Origin: DASRIA01 sp963816975
GTDB lineage: Bacteria > Actinomycetota > Thermoleophilia > Solirubrobacterales > JBBDJG01
Assembly: GCA_963816975.1 (NCBI GenBank)
Contig: CAWFMD010000006.1
Location: 1,116,001 to 1,180,000, forward strand
DNA length: 64,000 nt
Reading direction: 5' to 3'
Shown: piece by piece, positions 45,867 through 55,164 of the stretch
How the letters are laid out: every line of letters starts with the position of its first letter
Position numbering within the stretch: position 1 is the stretch's first letter
The notes under the pieces: model-generated
Told to the model about the DNA's origin: nothing
The model's database searches: none
What the model saw: the letters and a program-made list of their open reading frames with translations, nothing else
Program-made: the position numbers and the translations under genes

Positions 45867-45930
45867 CGTGATCTGAAGTCGGCGCGGGTCTACTGCGCAC
45901 CCGTGCGGCCAGGCCGCAGGGAGCTCCACA

Positions 45931-48147
45931 TCATGGAATGAAGATGCCCGGCTTGGCGAAGAGGGTGTTCCCGGCGGTGGAGGCTTGGCCGTCCGACCCG
46001 CCGTCCATCACCTCTACGTTCTGGAACTCCCAGATCGTGCGCTTCACCTCGGTGATCGCGCCCGGCATCACGGCGTCAGCCGTCGTCGCCAGCGTGCATG
46101 CGGACCCGATCGACGTGGAGGGAGTGGTCGCGCATGGGACCGTGACCGGGAAGACCACGTCCGAGACGGTCGCCGATTCCGTGAGCGTGGGACCACCGTT
46201 CAGCTTGTCGGTGATGCGGATCAGCGTGCGCACCTGAATCTCTCCGGTGTAGTCGGCGATATCCGACTTGCGTCGCACGTCGGTGAGCGACACGGCGATC
46301 GAGAGGTCTGCCTCGTCGGCCGGAGTGGCCGGGTTCCCGTTGATCGTCTTGTACTTGATGCTGCCTTGCGAGTTGGCCGCGACCCCGTTCGCGTCCGGAG
46401 AGCCGATCGTGAGGAACCCCGACAGCTGCGTGGGGGGGTTGCACGAGGGGTGGGCGAGCGCCGGGCCGTGGGTACGGTTCGGCGCCGTGCACTCGTTGTA
46501 GGCCGGCACCAGTCCGACGCGCAGCGGCGTGGCTCCCTTGGGCCGCGGAAAGCCGGCCGGGATGGACGACGAGTAGACGTCCTGCTGCTCGTCCGTGTCG
46601 CTGGACAGCAGCGTCTCCGACGTGTGGAAGAACACCTTCGTGCCGTCGTCCGAGGCACCCTCGAAGAAGGCGAAGAAGTCGCCGCTGCCCCCGGTGTAGC
46701 CGACCGACAGGACGGTCGTCAGCGTGCCCGCCCGCTCGTAGACGTCGGGGTAGAAGCCGCTCGTGGAGGTCGTGAGGTTCTCGCCGGTGTCGAAGAACAC
46801 GCGCGACCCGTCTTTCGACGCCCCGTTGTAGTTCGCCGGGAACGCCCCGTTCCCGCCCTGGGGGCCCGTCGAGATCAAAGTCGTCGTGCCGCCCGAGCGC
46901 TGGTATACGTCCTGCTGGCCGTCCGTGTCGGATGCCAACAGCGAATCGGGGGTCTGGAAGAACACCTTCGTGCCGTCCGCCGACGCGCCTCCAAATGACG
47001 AGTAGATGGGGCCGTTGCCGCCGTCAGGGCCGGTCGAGATCAGCGTCGTCGTGCCGCCCGCGCGCTCGTACACGTCGTACGCCGTGTCCGTGTCGGCGGT
47101 GACGAGCGACTCGGTCGTGTCGAAGAACACCCGCGAGCCGTCGGCGGACGCGCCGTCGAAGAAGGGGGAGATCGCTCCGTTGCCGCCGCCCGGCCCGACG
47201 GACACCTGCGTCAGGCTCGCGCCCGTGCGCTCGTAGATGTCGTCCACGGCATCGGTGTCGGTGCTCGAGATCAGCACCTCGTCGGTGGTCAGCCATACAA
47301 GCGACCCGTCGGCCGATGCGCCTGCGAAGAACGCCATGTAGCTGTTGTCAATGTCGCCGTTGCCGCCGTCGGGCCCGATCGATAGGTGGGTGGTGGTGCT
47401 TCCGAAGCGCTGGTATACGTCCTGCTCGACGTCGGTGTCCGAGCTGGTCAGGGCCTCGTCGGTGCTGAAGAAGACCCGCGTCGCGTCCTGCGACATGCCG
47501 TCGAAGGCCGCGTCGAGCTCGTCGTTGCCGCCCGCGGGGCCGGTCGACAGCAGCGTGGTGGTGCCGCCCGAGCGCTGGTAGACGTCGGTGTATTCGTCGC
47601 TGTCGCCGCTCACGAGCGACTCGTCCGTCTCGAAGATCACGCGCGAGCCGTCCAGCGAGATGCCGTCGAAGACCGCGGTGAACAAGCCGTTGCCCCCGGC
47701 TGGACCGGTCGAGACGAGCGTCGTGACCCCCGCGGCGCGCTCGTACAGGTCGACCACTGAGTCCGTGTCGGATGCGACAAGCTTCTCACTCGTGCGGAAG
47801 ATCACCCGCGAGCCGTCCTGCGACTGACCTGCGTATGTGGCCGTGAACGCGCCGTTACCGCCGGTCGGCCCGGTGGACAGGAGGGTCGTGGTGCCGGCGG
47901 ACCGCTCGTACACGTCGGTGCGGGTGTCGGTATCCGCGGTCACGAGGGCCTCGCTGGTCTGGAACACGACCCGCGATCCGTCCGCGGACGTGCCTCGGAA
48001 GGTCGACGACAGCGCACCGTTGCCTCCCGCCGGGCCGGTCGAGACCACCTCGGTGAGACTGTGGTGCGCACCCGCGGAACTGCACACGAGCAAGATCCCC
48101 AAAATCGCCGCAAGCGCGACAACCCCCCCTGCGTTCCTGGCCTTCAT
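45931..48147 (-). CDS. Secreted nine-repeat beta-propeller-like protein with shared C-terminal domain
   Basis: A 738-aa secreted protein. The signal peptide is VVALAAILGILLVCSSAGA. From residue 36 there are nine repeats of about 53 residues, each beginning like STGPAGGNG and containing DGSRVFF, a DTD turn and DVYERAGGTTTL. This resembles TolB/WD40-like propeller repeats. The last 207 residues (45931-46554) are the shared four-Cys domain from PRPKGATP to GIFIP. No catalytic residues are evident, so a binding or scaffold role is more likely. It is divergent from PhoD and convergent with the sugar dehydrogenase. Confidence 0.85.
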   Translation of the reverse strand: MKARNAGGVVALAAILGILLVCSSAGAHHSLTEVVSTGPAGGNGALSSTFRGTSADGSRVVFQTSEALVTADTDTRTDVYERSAGTTTLLSTGPTGGNGAFTATYAGQSQDGSRVIFRTSEKLVASDTDSVVDLYERAAGVTTLVSTGPAGGNGLFTAVFDGISLDGSRVIFETDESLVSGDSDEYTDVYQRSGGTTTLLSTGPAGGNDELDAAFDGMSQDATRVFFSTDEALTSSDTDVEQDVYQRFGSTTTHLSIGPDGGNGDIDNSYMAFFAGASADGSLVWLTTDEVLISSTDTDAVDDIYERTGASLTQVSVGPGGGNGAISPFFDGASADGSRVFFDTTESLVTADTDTAYDVYERAGGTTTLISTGPDGGNGPIYSSFGGASADGTKVFFQTPDSLLASDTDGQQDVYQRSGGTTTLISTGPQGGNGAFPANYNGASKDGSRVFFDTGENLTTSTSGFYPDVYERAGTLTTVLSVGYTGGSGDFFAFFEGASDDGTKVFFHTSETLLSSDTDEQQDVYSSSIPAGFPRPKGATPLRVGLVPAYNECTAPNRTHGPALAHPSCNPPTQLSGFLTIGSPDANGVAANSQGSIKYKTINGNPATPADEADLSIAVSLTDVRRKSDIADYTGEIQVRTLIRITDKLNGGPTLTESATVSDVVFPVTVPCATTPSTSIGSACTLATTADAVMPGAITEVKRTIWEFQNVEVMDGGSDGQASTAGNTLFAKPGIFIP
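46570..48042 (-). repeat. Nine tandem repeats of about 160 bp within the propeller gene
   Basis: The repeat units of the propeller protein are also similar at DNA level, with recurrent segments encoding STGPAGGNG and GSRVFF at about 160-bp intervals. Units eight and nine are the most divergent (SVGYTGGSG in the last). Confidence 0.75.
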
Positions 48148-48234
48148 CTTCCCCCCAAAGCTGTGCGCCAGCCTGCCGTTTCCTTGGCTGAAACTCCGAT
48201 CCAGAAACCCCTATCAAGCAAGCAGCGTCTGTGT

Positions 48235-48249
48235 TAGGGTCGCACCCTA
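48235..48249. promoter_or_regulatory. Short inverted repeat in divergent propeller/phoD promoter region
   Basis: TAGGGT-CGC-ACCCTA is a perfect 6-bp inverted repeat in the 182-bp region between the two divergent exported-protein genes. GTTAGGGTC (48233-48241) recurs at 62758-62766 before another shared-domain gene. Confidence 0.35.
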
Positions 48250-48329
48250 CCGTATGGCCGCACAGGCGGCTAGCCCTTTGGGACCGCGTCGGGAGCGTGG
48301 GACTGGGGTTCTACTTTGGGAGGCCTAAA

Positions 48330-49859
48330 GTGAGAAGGTTGTGGATTGCAGCAGCGTTTGCGCTCGCAATGTGCGCACTCGCAGCACCAGCGCAGGCGGC
48401 GGATCCGCCTGTCACGTTCACGCATGGCGTGGCGAGCGGTGATGTCACCGACAAGGCGGCCATCGTGTGGACCCGTGTGAGCGGGCCGGCGAAGGTCGAG
48501 GTCCGGGTGTACGACGACCCCGCGCTCACGAGCTTGAAGAAGAAGAAGTCCGCAAACGCGACAGCCGACCGGGACTTCACGGTCAAGATCGACGTGACCG
48601 GCCTCAAGAAGAACACGCAGTACTACTACAAGTTCATCCAGAAGGACAGCACCGGCAACGAGAGCGATGTCGGAGCATTCCGGATGGCGCCCTATAAGAA
48701 CCAGCCGGCGGACCTGCAGTTCACCTACACGGGGGACTTCGACGGGACGAAGGTTGCGGGCGTGCCCCAGGAAGGCAACGCGGAAGTGCTTGCGGCTGCC
48801 GAAGCGGAGAACGCAGACTTCTTCTCGTTCGACGGCGACACGATCTACGGCGACTCCCCGCACGGCCCTCCGGCCGTGACGTTGAGCGATTACGAGGCGA
48901 AGCACAAAGAGGTGCGCTCGTATCCGAACGTGGCGAGCCTCCTGAAGTCCACGTCCACGTTTGCGCTGATGGACGACCACGAGGTCGTCAACGACTTCGA
49001 CGGCCAGACCGTGGACCCGGCACGCTACGCCGCCGGGCGACAGGCATTCCTGGAGTACATGCCGGTCCGTGAGAAGGGCCTGCCGCACGACTCCTCGTGT
49101 GCGGGCGACCCGCTGTACCGCGAGGTCAAGTGGGGCAGCGACGTCGAGATCTTCATCCTCGACGAGCGTGCCTGCCGTAGCGCCGACGTCCAGTTCACCC
49201 CCTGCGGGGGCGACCTGGGACCGACGCTGCCGCCGGCTGTGCGGACCACGTTCCCGTTCAGCCTGTTCCTGACGCCGTCGCCGCCTGCGGGCTGCGTGGC
49301 TGCGATCAACGACCCGGCCCGCACCATGCTGGGCCCGGTCCAGAAGAAGAAGTTCAAGAAGGCGCTCCTGAAGTCCAACGCGAAGTGGAAGATCATTCTC
49401 AGCGAGGTCGCGATGCAGCAGTGGTTCGCGCTCCCGTACGACCGCTGGGAGGGCTACGGAGCGGAGCGCAGTGAGATCCTGAACTACATCCGGGACAACG
49501 GCATCGAGAACGTCGTGTCCCTGGCGACGGATCACCACGCGACGATCCAGAACCAGCTGTTCATCGACAAGTTCAGCGACCCCGACCCGATCGGCGAGGA
49601 GTTCGTCACCGGTCCGATCGGGACAAACACCCTCCAGGAGGAGACGTTGGCGCTGGTCGGCCCGATCGGGCTGTTCGCGTTCAACCAGATCCTCAACCAG
49701 GCTGGGATCGACTGTCGACACCTGAACAAGAACTCGTACGGGAAGGTCGACGTTGACTCGGCAGGCGGCACCGCAACCGTGGATTCGAGAGACGACACGG
49801 GCGCAGTGATCATGGACCAGAACGTGCCGACCACGTTCTGCTCGAACACACTGCCGTAA
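48330..49859 (+). CDS. phoD: Alkaline phosphatase D (PhoD-like phosphodiesterase)
   Basis: A 509-aa exported metallophosphatase. GTG 48330 follows GGGAGG and begins a signal peptide (IAAAFALAMCALAAPAQAA). A PhoD N-terminal Ig-like domain (TFTHGVASGDVTDKAAIVWT) precedes the metallophosphatase domain with YTGDFDG, FFSFDGDTIYGD, FALMDDHEVVNDFDG and LATDHHATIQNQ carrying the metal ligands. It hydrolyses extracellular phosphate esters or diesters. PhoD is often under phosphate control, but no Pho box was identified. A strong hairpin follows the stop codon. Confidence 0.9.
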   Translation: MRRLWIAAAFALAMCALAAPAQAADPPVTFTHGVASGDVTDKAAIVWTRVSGPAKVEVRVYDDPALTSLKKKKSANATADRDFTVKIDVTGLKKNTQYYYKFIQKDSTGNESDVGAFRMAPYKNQPADLQFTYTGDFDGTKVAGVPQEGNAEVLAAAEAENADFFSFDGDTIYGDSPHGPPAVTLSDYEAKHKEVRSYPNVASLLKSTSTFALMDDHEVVNDFDGQTVDPARYAAGRQAFLEYMPVREKGLPHDSSCAGDPLYREVKWGSDVEIFILDERACRSADVQFTPCGGDLGPTLPPAVRTTFPFSLFLTPSPPAGCVAAINDPARTMLGPVQKKKFKKALLKSNAKWKIILSEVAMQQWFALPYDRWEGYGAERSEILNYIRDNGIENVVSLATDHHATIQNQLFIDKFSDPDPIGEEFVTGPIGTNTLQEETLALVGPIGLFAFNQILNQAGIDCRHLNKNSYGKVDVDSAGGTATVDSRDDTGAVIMDQNVPTTFCSNTLP

Positions 49860-49903
49860 CGCGCGACCTCGCGGCCGCATAGCGGCCTGGAGGAAGAGCG
49901 AAA

Positions 49904-49939
49904 GACGGGGCGGGCGGCCGAGAGGCCGCCCGCCCCGTC
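49904..49939 (+). terminator. Hairpin terminator after phoD
   Basis: GACGGGGCGGGCGGCC (49904-49919), loop GAGA, GGCCGCCCGCCCCGTC (49924-49939): a perfect 16-bp GC stem 45 nt after the stop. No U-tract follows, as is common in high-GC actinomycetes. Confidence 0.8.
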
Positions 49940-49960
49940 GGCGTTCGGGGCCGTGAACCG

Positions 49961-49990
49961 TTGCCCAGATTGGCTCGGGCGCGATACCTT
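49961..49990 (+). promoter_or_regulatory. Promoter for FadR-type regulator gene
   Basis: TTGCCC (49961-49966) and TACCTT (49985-49990) with an 18-bp spacer. GTG 49997 lies 6 nt after the -10, which predicts a leaderless transcript. Confidence 0.5.
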
Positions 49991-49996
49991 TTGCAC

Positions 49997-50702
49997 GTGG
50001 AGCGCGACGCCGCACTGAAGGGCGTGTTCGAGCCAGTGCACCTCCCGACGATGTTCGAGGAGACCGTGGAGCGGCTGGGCACGGCGATTCGCCTGGGACT
50101 GCTGGTGCCGGGCACCCGGCTGCCGTCCGAGCGCAGTCTCGCGAACCAGCTGGGGATCTCGCGCTCGACGCTGCGGCTGGCCCTCACCACGCTGGTGCAG
50201 ACGGGCCACCTGGTCTCCGCGCGGGGACGCAGGGGAGGCACGTTCGTGGCCGACGCGCCCGCCGCTGGGGGAACGGCCCGAGGGACCGCTCGGCGACGAG
50301 GCCCGCGCGGTGCTCGACCTGCGCGTCGCCATCGAGGTGGGCGCCGCGATTCTCGCGGCCGAGCGCGCGGGCATCGAGCAGCTCGACCGCCTGGACGACC
50401 TCGTCGCGGCCATGACGGGGGCGGAGGACTTCGCGGAGTACCGCCGCGGCGACATCCGGTTCCACATCGGCGTGGCGGAGGCTGCAGGCTCGCCGCGGCT
50501 CGTGCGGGCGATGACCGAGGTGCAGGGCCAGGTCAGCGACCTGATCGCGCTGATCCCGCATCCGGACCAGGTCCTGACGCACTCGAACGCTCAGCACCAG
50601 CGCCTGATCGCGCTGTTCCGGCGGGGCGACGGGCGCCGCGCCGGGCACCTGATGCGCGAGCACATCCGGGGCACCGAGCACATCCTGGCCGGCCTCATCT
50701 GA
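49997..50702 (+). CDS. GntR/FadR-family regulator (frameshifted)
   Basis: About 234 aa. The winged helix-turn-helix (about residues 20-80: RLGLLVPGTRLPSERSLANQ, then LGISRSTLRLALTTLVQ) is in the first frame. The FCD ligand-binding domain (VLDLRVAIEVGAAILAAERA; DIRFHIGVAEAAGS; MREHIRGTEH with metal His) is in another, ending at 50702. Removing one G from the G5 run at 50267-50271 joins them. It lies directly upstream of the permease operon on the same strand and is the likely regulator of amine catabolism. Confidence 0.85.
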
Positions 50703-50721
50703 ACGGCGCCTCCCAGCGCTG

Positions 50722-50750
50722 TTGACACCCGGCTTTCGCGGGATTATTGT
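50722..50750 (+). promoter_or_regulatory. Strong sigma-70 promoter of the permease operon
   Basis: TTGACA at 50722-50727 and TATTGT at 50745-50750, spaced by exactly 17 bp, are the best consensus match in the window. It lies in the gap between the regulator and permease genes and gives a leader of about 58 nt with GAGGAGG before GTG 50815. Confidence 0.75.
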
Positions 50751-50814
50751 CGGCGCACTATAGGTCGGGCCAGCACACCATTCGCAGGCTCGGGGGCGAG
50801 GAGGAGGTACCACA

Positions 50815-52395
50815 GTGGCTGATGGGGTAGATCCGGCAACCGCACCGGTCGTCACCGATGACGAGCGCAAGCTCGCTGAGCTCGGCTACAAGCAGGAGCT
50901 GACCCGGGCCTGGAGCGGCTTCACCAACTTCGCGATCTCCTTCACGATCATCTCGGTCCTGGCCGGGACGTTCACGACGTTTGCGTTCGCGTGGCAGAAC
51001 GGCGGCCCGATCGCGGCGTCGATCGGGTGGCCCGTGCTCTGCTTCTTCGTGCTGATGGTGGCGTTCTCGATGGCCGAGCTGACATCGAAGTTCCCGACTG
51101 CGGGAGGCCCGTACTGGTGGGCGCACAGCCTCGGCGGCAAGGGCTGGAGCTGGATGACCGGCTGGTTCAACATCGTGGGGCTGGTGGGCATCGTCGCCTC
51201 GGTGGCCTACGGAGCGGCGTTCTTCCTTTTCACTCTGCTGGGCCTCTACTCGGTCGACGTGCTCGGCATCAACTTCGGCGACTCGGTGCACGTGCTGCCT
51301 GAGACGTTCCTGCTCTTCCTGATCATCCTTGCGTTCGTCACGGTCCTGAACATCTTCGGCGACCAGGTCCTGGCGCTGCTCAACAACATCTCGGTCGGAT
51401 GGCACGTGCTCGGAGTGGCGGTGATCATCGGGCTGCTGGTGTTCGTGCCGGACAGCCACCAGGACGCCGGCTTCGTGTTCGGCGAGCGCATCAACAACAA
51501 CGGCGCGTTCGACGGCTCCACCAGCAGCTTTGGCTTCTGGTTCCTGGTCCTGCCGGTGGGCTTCCTGCTCGCGATGTACACGCAGACCGGCTACGACGCG
51601 TCCGCGCACACGGCCGAGGAGACCCGCGACGCCGCCAAGGCGGCCGCCCAGGGGGTATGGCGCTCGGTGTTCTTCTCGGCACTGATCGGCTGGCTCGTGA
51701 TACTGGCGTTCCTGTTCGCGGCCACCGACGTCGACGCCGTCAACGAGGCCGGCGGGTTCGTCGGCTCCATCTTCACCAGCGCCCTCGATCCGTGGGCCGC
51801 GAAGATGGTGATCCTGATCGCCACGATCGGCCAGGTGTTCTGCGTGGCGGCCGGGCTGACCAGCGCCTCGCGCACCTGGTACGCCTTCTCGCGCGACCGC
51901 GCGATGCCCGGCTGGGCGTTGTTCCGCCGCGTCAACCGCGACCGGGTTCCGACCTACGCCGTGATCGCAGTGTCGTTCTTCGCCCTGCTGATCACCATCC
52001 CGGCGCTGTGGGGCTCGAAGGACATCCCGTTCGCGTTCTTCGCGATCACCGGAATCTGTACCGTCGGCCTGTACCTGGCGTACATCTTCCCGATCTACCT
52101 GAGGCTGCGCGCGGGTGATTCGTTCGAGCCGGGGCCGTGGAACCTGGGCTCCCGGTACCGGGTGGTCAACGTGCTGGCGATCCTCTTCGTGATCCTCGTG
52201 GTGTACAGCCTCAACCTCCCGTACACGCCCACCGGCCTGCCGTGGAACGCCGACTTCGACTCGACCGTCGTCAACTACACGCCGCTCGCGATCGTGATCC
52301 CGCTGTTCTTCGGACTCTGGTACCTCGTGGACGCGAAGGACAAGTACCAGGGTCCGGTGCGGACGCTCGAGGAGGATGAGGTGACACGAGACTGA
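50815..52395 (+). CDS. APC-family amino acid/amine permease
   Basis: A 526-aa membrane protein with about twelve transmembrane helices. The first begins FTNFAISFTIISVLAGTFTT, and helix 2/3 contains AELTSKFPTAGGPYWWA, the consensus of APC transporters. A conserved SASRTWYAFSRDRAMPGW segment lies in the second half. Length and motifs fit the GABA/polyamine-type branch. Together with the GS-like and aldehyde dehydrogenase genes downstream it probably imports an amine such as putrescine, ethanolamine or GABA. Confidence 0.9.
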   Translation: MADGVDPATAPVVTDDERKLAELGYKQELTRAWSGFTNFAISFTIISVLAGTFTTFAFAWQNGGPIAASIGWPVLCFFVLMVAFSMAELTSKFPTAGGPYWWAHSLGGKGWSWMTGWFNIVGLVGIVASVAYGAAFFLFTLLGLYSVDVLGINFGDSVHVLPETFLLFLIILAFVTVLNIFGDQVLALLNNISVGWHVLGVAVIIGLLVFVPDSHQDAGFVFGERINNNGAFDGSTSSFGFWFLVLPVGFLLAMYTQTGYDASAHTAEETRDAAKAAAQGVWRSVFFSALIGWLVILAFLFAATDVDAVNEAGGFVGSIFTSALDPWAAKMVILIATIGQVFCVAAGLTSASRTWYAFSRDRAMPGWALFRRVNRDRVPTYAVIAVSFFALLITIPALWGSKDIPFAFFAITGICTVGLYLAYIFPIYLRLRAGDSFEPGPWNLGSRYRVVNVLAILFVILVVYSLNLPYTPTGLPWNADFDSTVVNYTPLAIVIPLFFGLWYLVDAKDKYQGPVRTLEEDEVTRD

Positions 52396-52445
52396 CCGGG
52401 AACGAAACAACGCCCCGCCCCGGTGGTCCCGGCGGGACTGCGGGC

Positions 52446-53796
52446 ATGCTGTCCGTGGACGACGCTGCGCAAGGAGGCCAAGGACGGCACGATCGACACC
52501 GTCGTCACGGCGTTCACGGACATGCAGGGCCGGCTGTTCGGGAAGCGCATCCAGGCCGAGTACTTCCTCGACGACGTGGTGGAGCACGGCGTCGAGGGCT
52601 GCAACTACCTGCTCGCGCTGGACATGGAGATGGATCCCATTCCCGGCTACGAGATGGCCAACTGGGAGGGCGGCTACGGGGACTTTGCGATCGTCCCGGA
52701 CATGGCGACGCTGCGCCGCATCCCGTGGCTCGACCGCACGGCACTCGTGCTGTGCGACGTCGCGAATCACGACGGGTCGCCCGTCGTGGCTTCGCCGCGT
52801 CAGGTCCTGATCGCGCAGTACGAGCGCGCGCACGGGATGGGCTTCACGCCGATGTTCGCGTCCGAGCTCGAGTTCTACCTCTACAAGGACAGCTATGCCG
52901 AGGCGCACGAGAAGGGCTACAGCGGGCTCACCCCGACGATTCCCTACATCCTCGACTACCACATCCTCGCCACCACGATGGATGAGGCCTACCTCGGTCC
53001 GATCCGCCGCGGGATGCACGGCGCCGGCATCCCGGTCGAGTTCTCGAAGGGCGAGGCGTGGTACGGGCAGCACGAGGTCAACACTCGCTATGCGGACGCG
53101 GTCACCTCCGCGGACCGGCACACGGTCTACAAGAACGGCGTCAAGGAGATCGCGTTCCTGAACGGGATCTCGGCGACCTTCATGGCAAAGCCCTCGGAGC
53201 GCGACATCGGCAGCTCCTGCCACATCCACTCCAGCCTGGTCGACGCCAAGACCGCCAACAGCGTCTTCGTCGAGGGCCACACCGAGACGGACACGTTCCG
53301 TCACTACCTCGGCGGCATGCGCGCCCACGTCCGCGAGCTGGCACTGCTGGTCGCGCCCTCGGTCAACTCCTACAAGCGCTACGCGACCGAGAGCTGGGCG
53401 CCGACCTCGATCTCGTGGGGACGCGACAACCGCACCTGCGGTTTTCGCATCGTCGGGCACGGGGCGTCCCGGCGGGCTGAGTGCCGCATTCCGGGCGCCG
53501 ACGTCAACCCGTACCTCGGCTACGCGGCGCTCCTGGCCGCCGGCCTCGACGGCATCGAGCAGGGCACTGATCCCGGGCCGGAGCTGAAGGGCAATGCGTA
53601 CGCCGAGGCCGAGGCGGAGCCATTCCCGTCGACGCTGCGCGAAGCGGTCGACCTGTGGGAGGCCAGCGAGTTCGCCCGCAAGGCCTTCGGCGAGGGCGTC
53701 TGGCGGCACTACCTCAACTACGGGCAGACCGAGCAACGGCTGTTCGACGAGGTGGTCACCGACTACGAGCGCCGCCGCATGTTCGAGCGGGGCTAG
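52446..53796 (+). CDS. Glutamine synthetase-like gamma-glutamylamine synthetase (frameshifted start)
   Basis: About 449 aa with GS catalytic motifs: FASELEFYLYKDSY (metal Glu), GEAWYGQHEVNTRYADAV, SCHIHSSL and RAECRIPGADVNPYLGYAA. The early TDMQGRLFGKR matches GS-like enzymes acting on amines (PuuA, actinobacterial GlnA3/GlnA4). The expected start MLSVDDLRKEAKDGTIDTVV reads from ATG 52446, but one extra base after about 52463 shifts the frame. Without it the only in-frame start is GTG 52423 with unrelated residues. I infer gamma-glutamylation of an imported amine from the neighbours. Confidence 0.88.
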
Positions 53797-55164
53797 ATGG
53801 CCTCGATCGCCGTCGTCGAGCCCGCCACCGAGCAGGTGATGGCGGAGGTGCCGCGCGCGGGCGCCGACGAGGTCGACGCCGCGGTCGCGCGCGCCAAGCA
53901 GGCGTTTCCCGGCTGGCGGGCGGTGTCTCCTGCGGACCGCGCCGCGCTGCTCCATCGGCTCGCGGACGCTTTGGGCGAGCGCGTCGACGACCTGGCCACC
54001 CTCGAGGCGCGCAACGCGGGCAAGCCGATCGGGGACGCCCGGGGCGAGATGGGGATGGTGGTCGACACCTACCGCTACTACGCCGGCGCGCCGGAGCGGC
54101 TGCTCGGCCAGACGATCCCGGTGGCGGGCGGGATCGACATGACGTTCCGGGAGCCGCTCGGAGTGGTGGGGCTGATCGTGCCGTGGAACTTCCCGCTCGT
54201 GATCGCCTCCTGGAAGGTGGCGCCCGCGCTTGCGGCCGGCAACACGATCGTGCTGAAGCCTGCCGAGCTGACGCCCTTGACCGCGCTGGAGCTGGAGCGG
54301 ATCGGACTCGAGGCGGGACTTCCGGAGGGAGTGCTGAACGTGGTCGCGGGGCCCGGCAGCGTGGTCGGCCGGCGCCTCGTCGAGCATCCCGACGTGGCGA
54401 AGATCGCGTTCACCGGATCGACCGACGTGGGCCGCGGAATCGCCCAGGGTGCCGCAGGCACGATCAAGCGCGTGACGCTCGAGCTGGGCGGGAAGTCGGC
54501 GAACGTGATCTTTGCGGACGCGGACCTCGAGCAGGCGGCCGCCGCTGCCCCGGTCGCGGTGTTCGGCAACGCCGGCCAGGACTGCTGCGCGCGCTCGCGC
54601 ATCCTGGTCGAGCGCGCGGCGATGGACGACTTCCTCGCGGCGCTCGACCGGGAGGTGCGCGACATCAGGGTTGGCGACCCACTCGACGATGCGACCCAGA
54701 TGGGGCCGTTGATCTCCGCCGATCAGCGCGAGCAGGTCGCCTCGTACGTGCCCGACGACGCGCCCGTGGCGATCCGCGGCTCGGCGCCCGACGGACCCGG
54801 ATACTGGTTCCCGCCGACGGTGCTCGCTCCCATGTCCAACGCGGACAGGGCGGCGTCGGAGGAGATCTTCGGTCCCGTCGCATGCGTGATCCCCTTCACG
54901 GGAGAACGCGAGGCGATCGACATCGCCAACGACACGATCTACGGCCTCTCGGGGTCGATCTGGACGCAAGACGGGGCGCGCGCCCTGCGCGTCGCGCGCG
55001 CGCTCGACACCGGCGTGCTGTCGATCAACTCGAACAGCTCCGTGCGTGTCACTACGCCGTTCGGGGGCTTCAAGCAGTCCGGCGTGGGCCGCGAGCTGGG
55101 ACCCGACGCGCTGGAGCACTACACGGACGTGAAGAACGTCTTCTACGCGACCGAGGAGGGTTGA
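53797..55164 (+). CDS. Aldehyde dehydrogenase (NAD+)
   Basis: A 455-aa ALDH. The NAD-binding strand is VGLIVPWNFPLVIASWK, the catalytic Glu is in TLELGGKSANVIF, the catalytic Cys is in GNAGQDCCARSR (two adjacent Cys, the first being the family position or its neighbour), and TPFGGFKQSGVGRE is at the C terminus. It starts immediately after the GS-like stop codon. In this context it probably oxidises a gamma-glutamyl-aminoaldehyde or aminobutyraldehyde, like PuuC. Confidence 0.92.
   Translation: MASIAVVEPATEQVMAEVPRAGADEVDAAVARAKQAFPGWRAVSPADRAALLHRLADALGERVDDLATLEARNAGKPIGDARGEMGMVVDTYRYYAGAPERLLGQTIPVAGGIDMTFREPLGVVGLIVPWNFPLVIASWKVAPALAAGNTIVLKPAELTPLTALELERIGLEAGLPEGVLNVVAGPGSVVGRRLVEHPDVAKIAFTGSTDVGRGIAQGAAGTIKRVTLELGGKSANVIFADADLEQAAAAAPVAVFGNAGQDCCARSRILVERAAMDDFLAALDREVRDIRVGDPLDDATQMGPLISADQREQVASYVPDDAPVAIRGSAPDGPGYWFPPTVLAPMSNADRAASEEIFGPVACVIPFTGEREAIDIANDTIYGLSGSIWTQDGARALRVARALDTGVLSINSNSSVRVTTPFGGFKQSGVGRELGPDALEHYTDVKNVFYATEEG

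Noticed and set aside
46570..48042. Regular repeats considered as a CRISPR array
   Set aside because: The units are about 160 bp, in frame and translated into propeller repeats; there are no short identical repeats with unique spacers.
50758..55119. A 1453-codon open frame on the minus strand opposite the amine operon
   Set aside because: It is the antisense of four well-supported genes, rich in Arg, His and Asp as expected from high-GC codon bias, with no recognisable domain.
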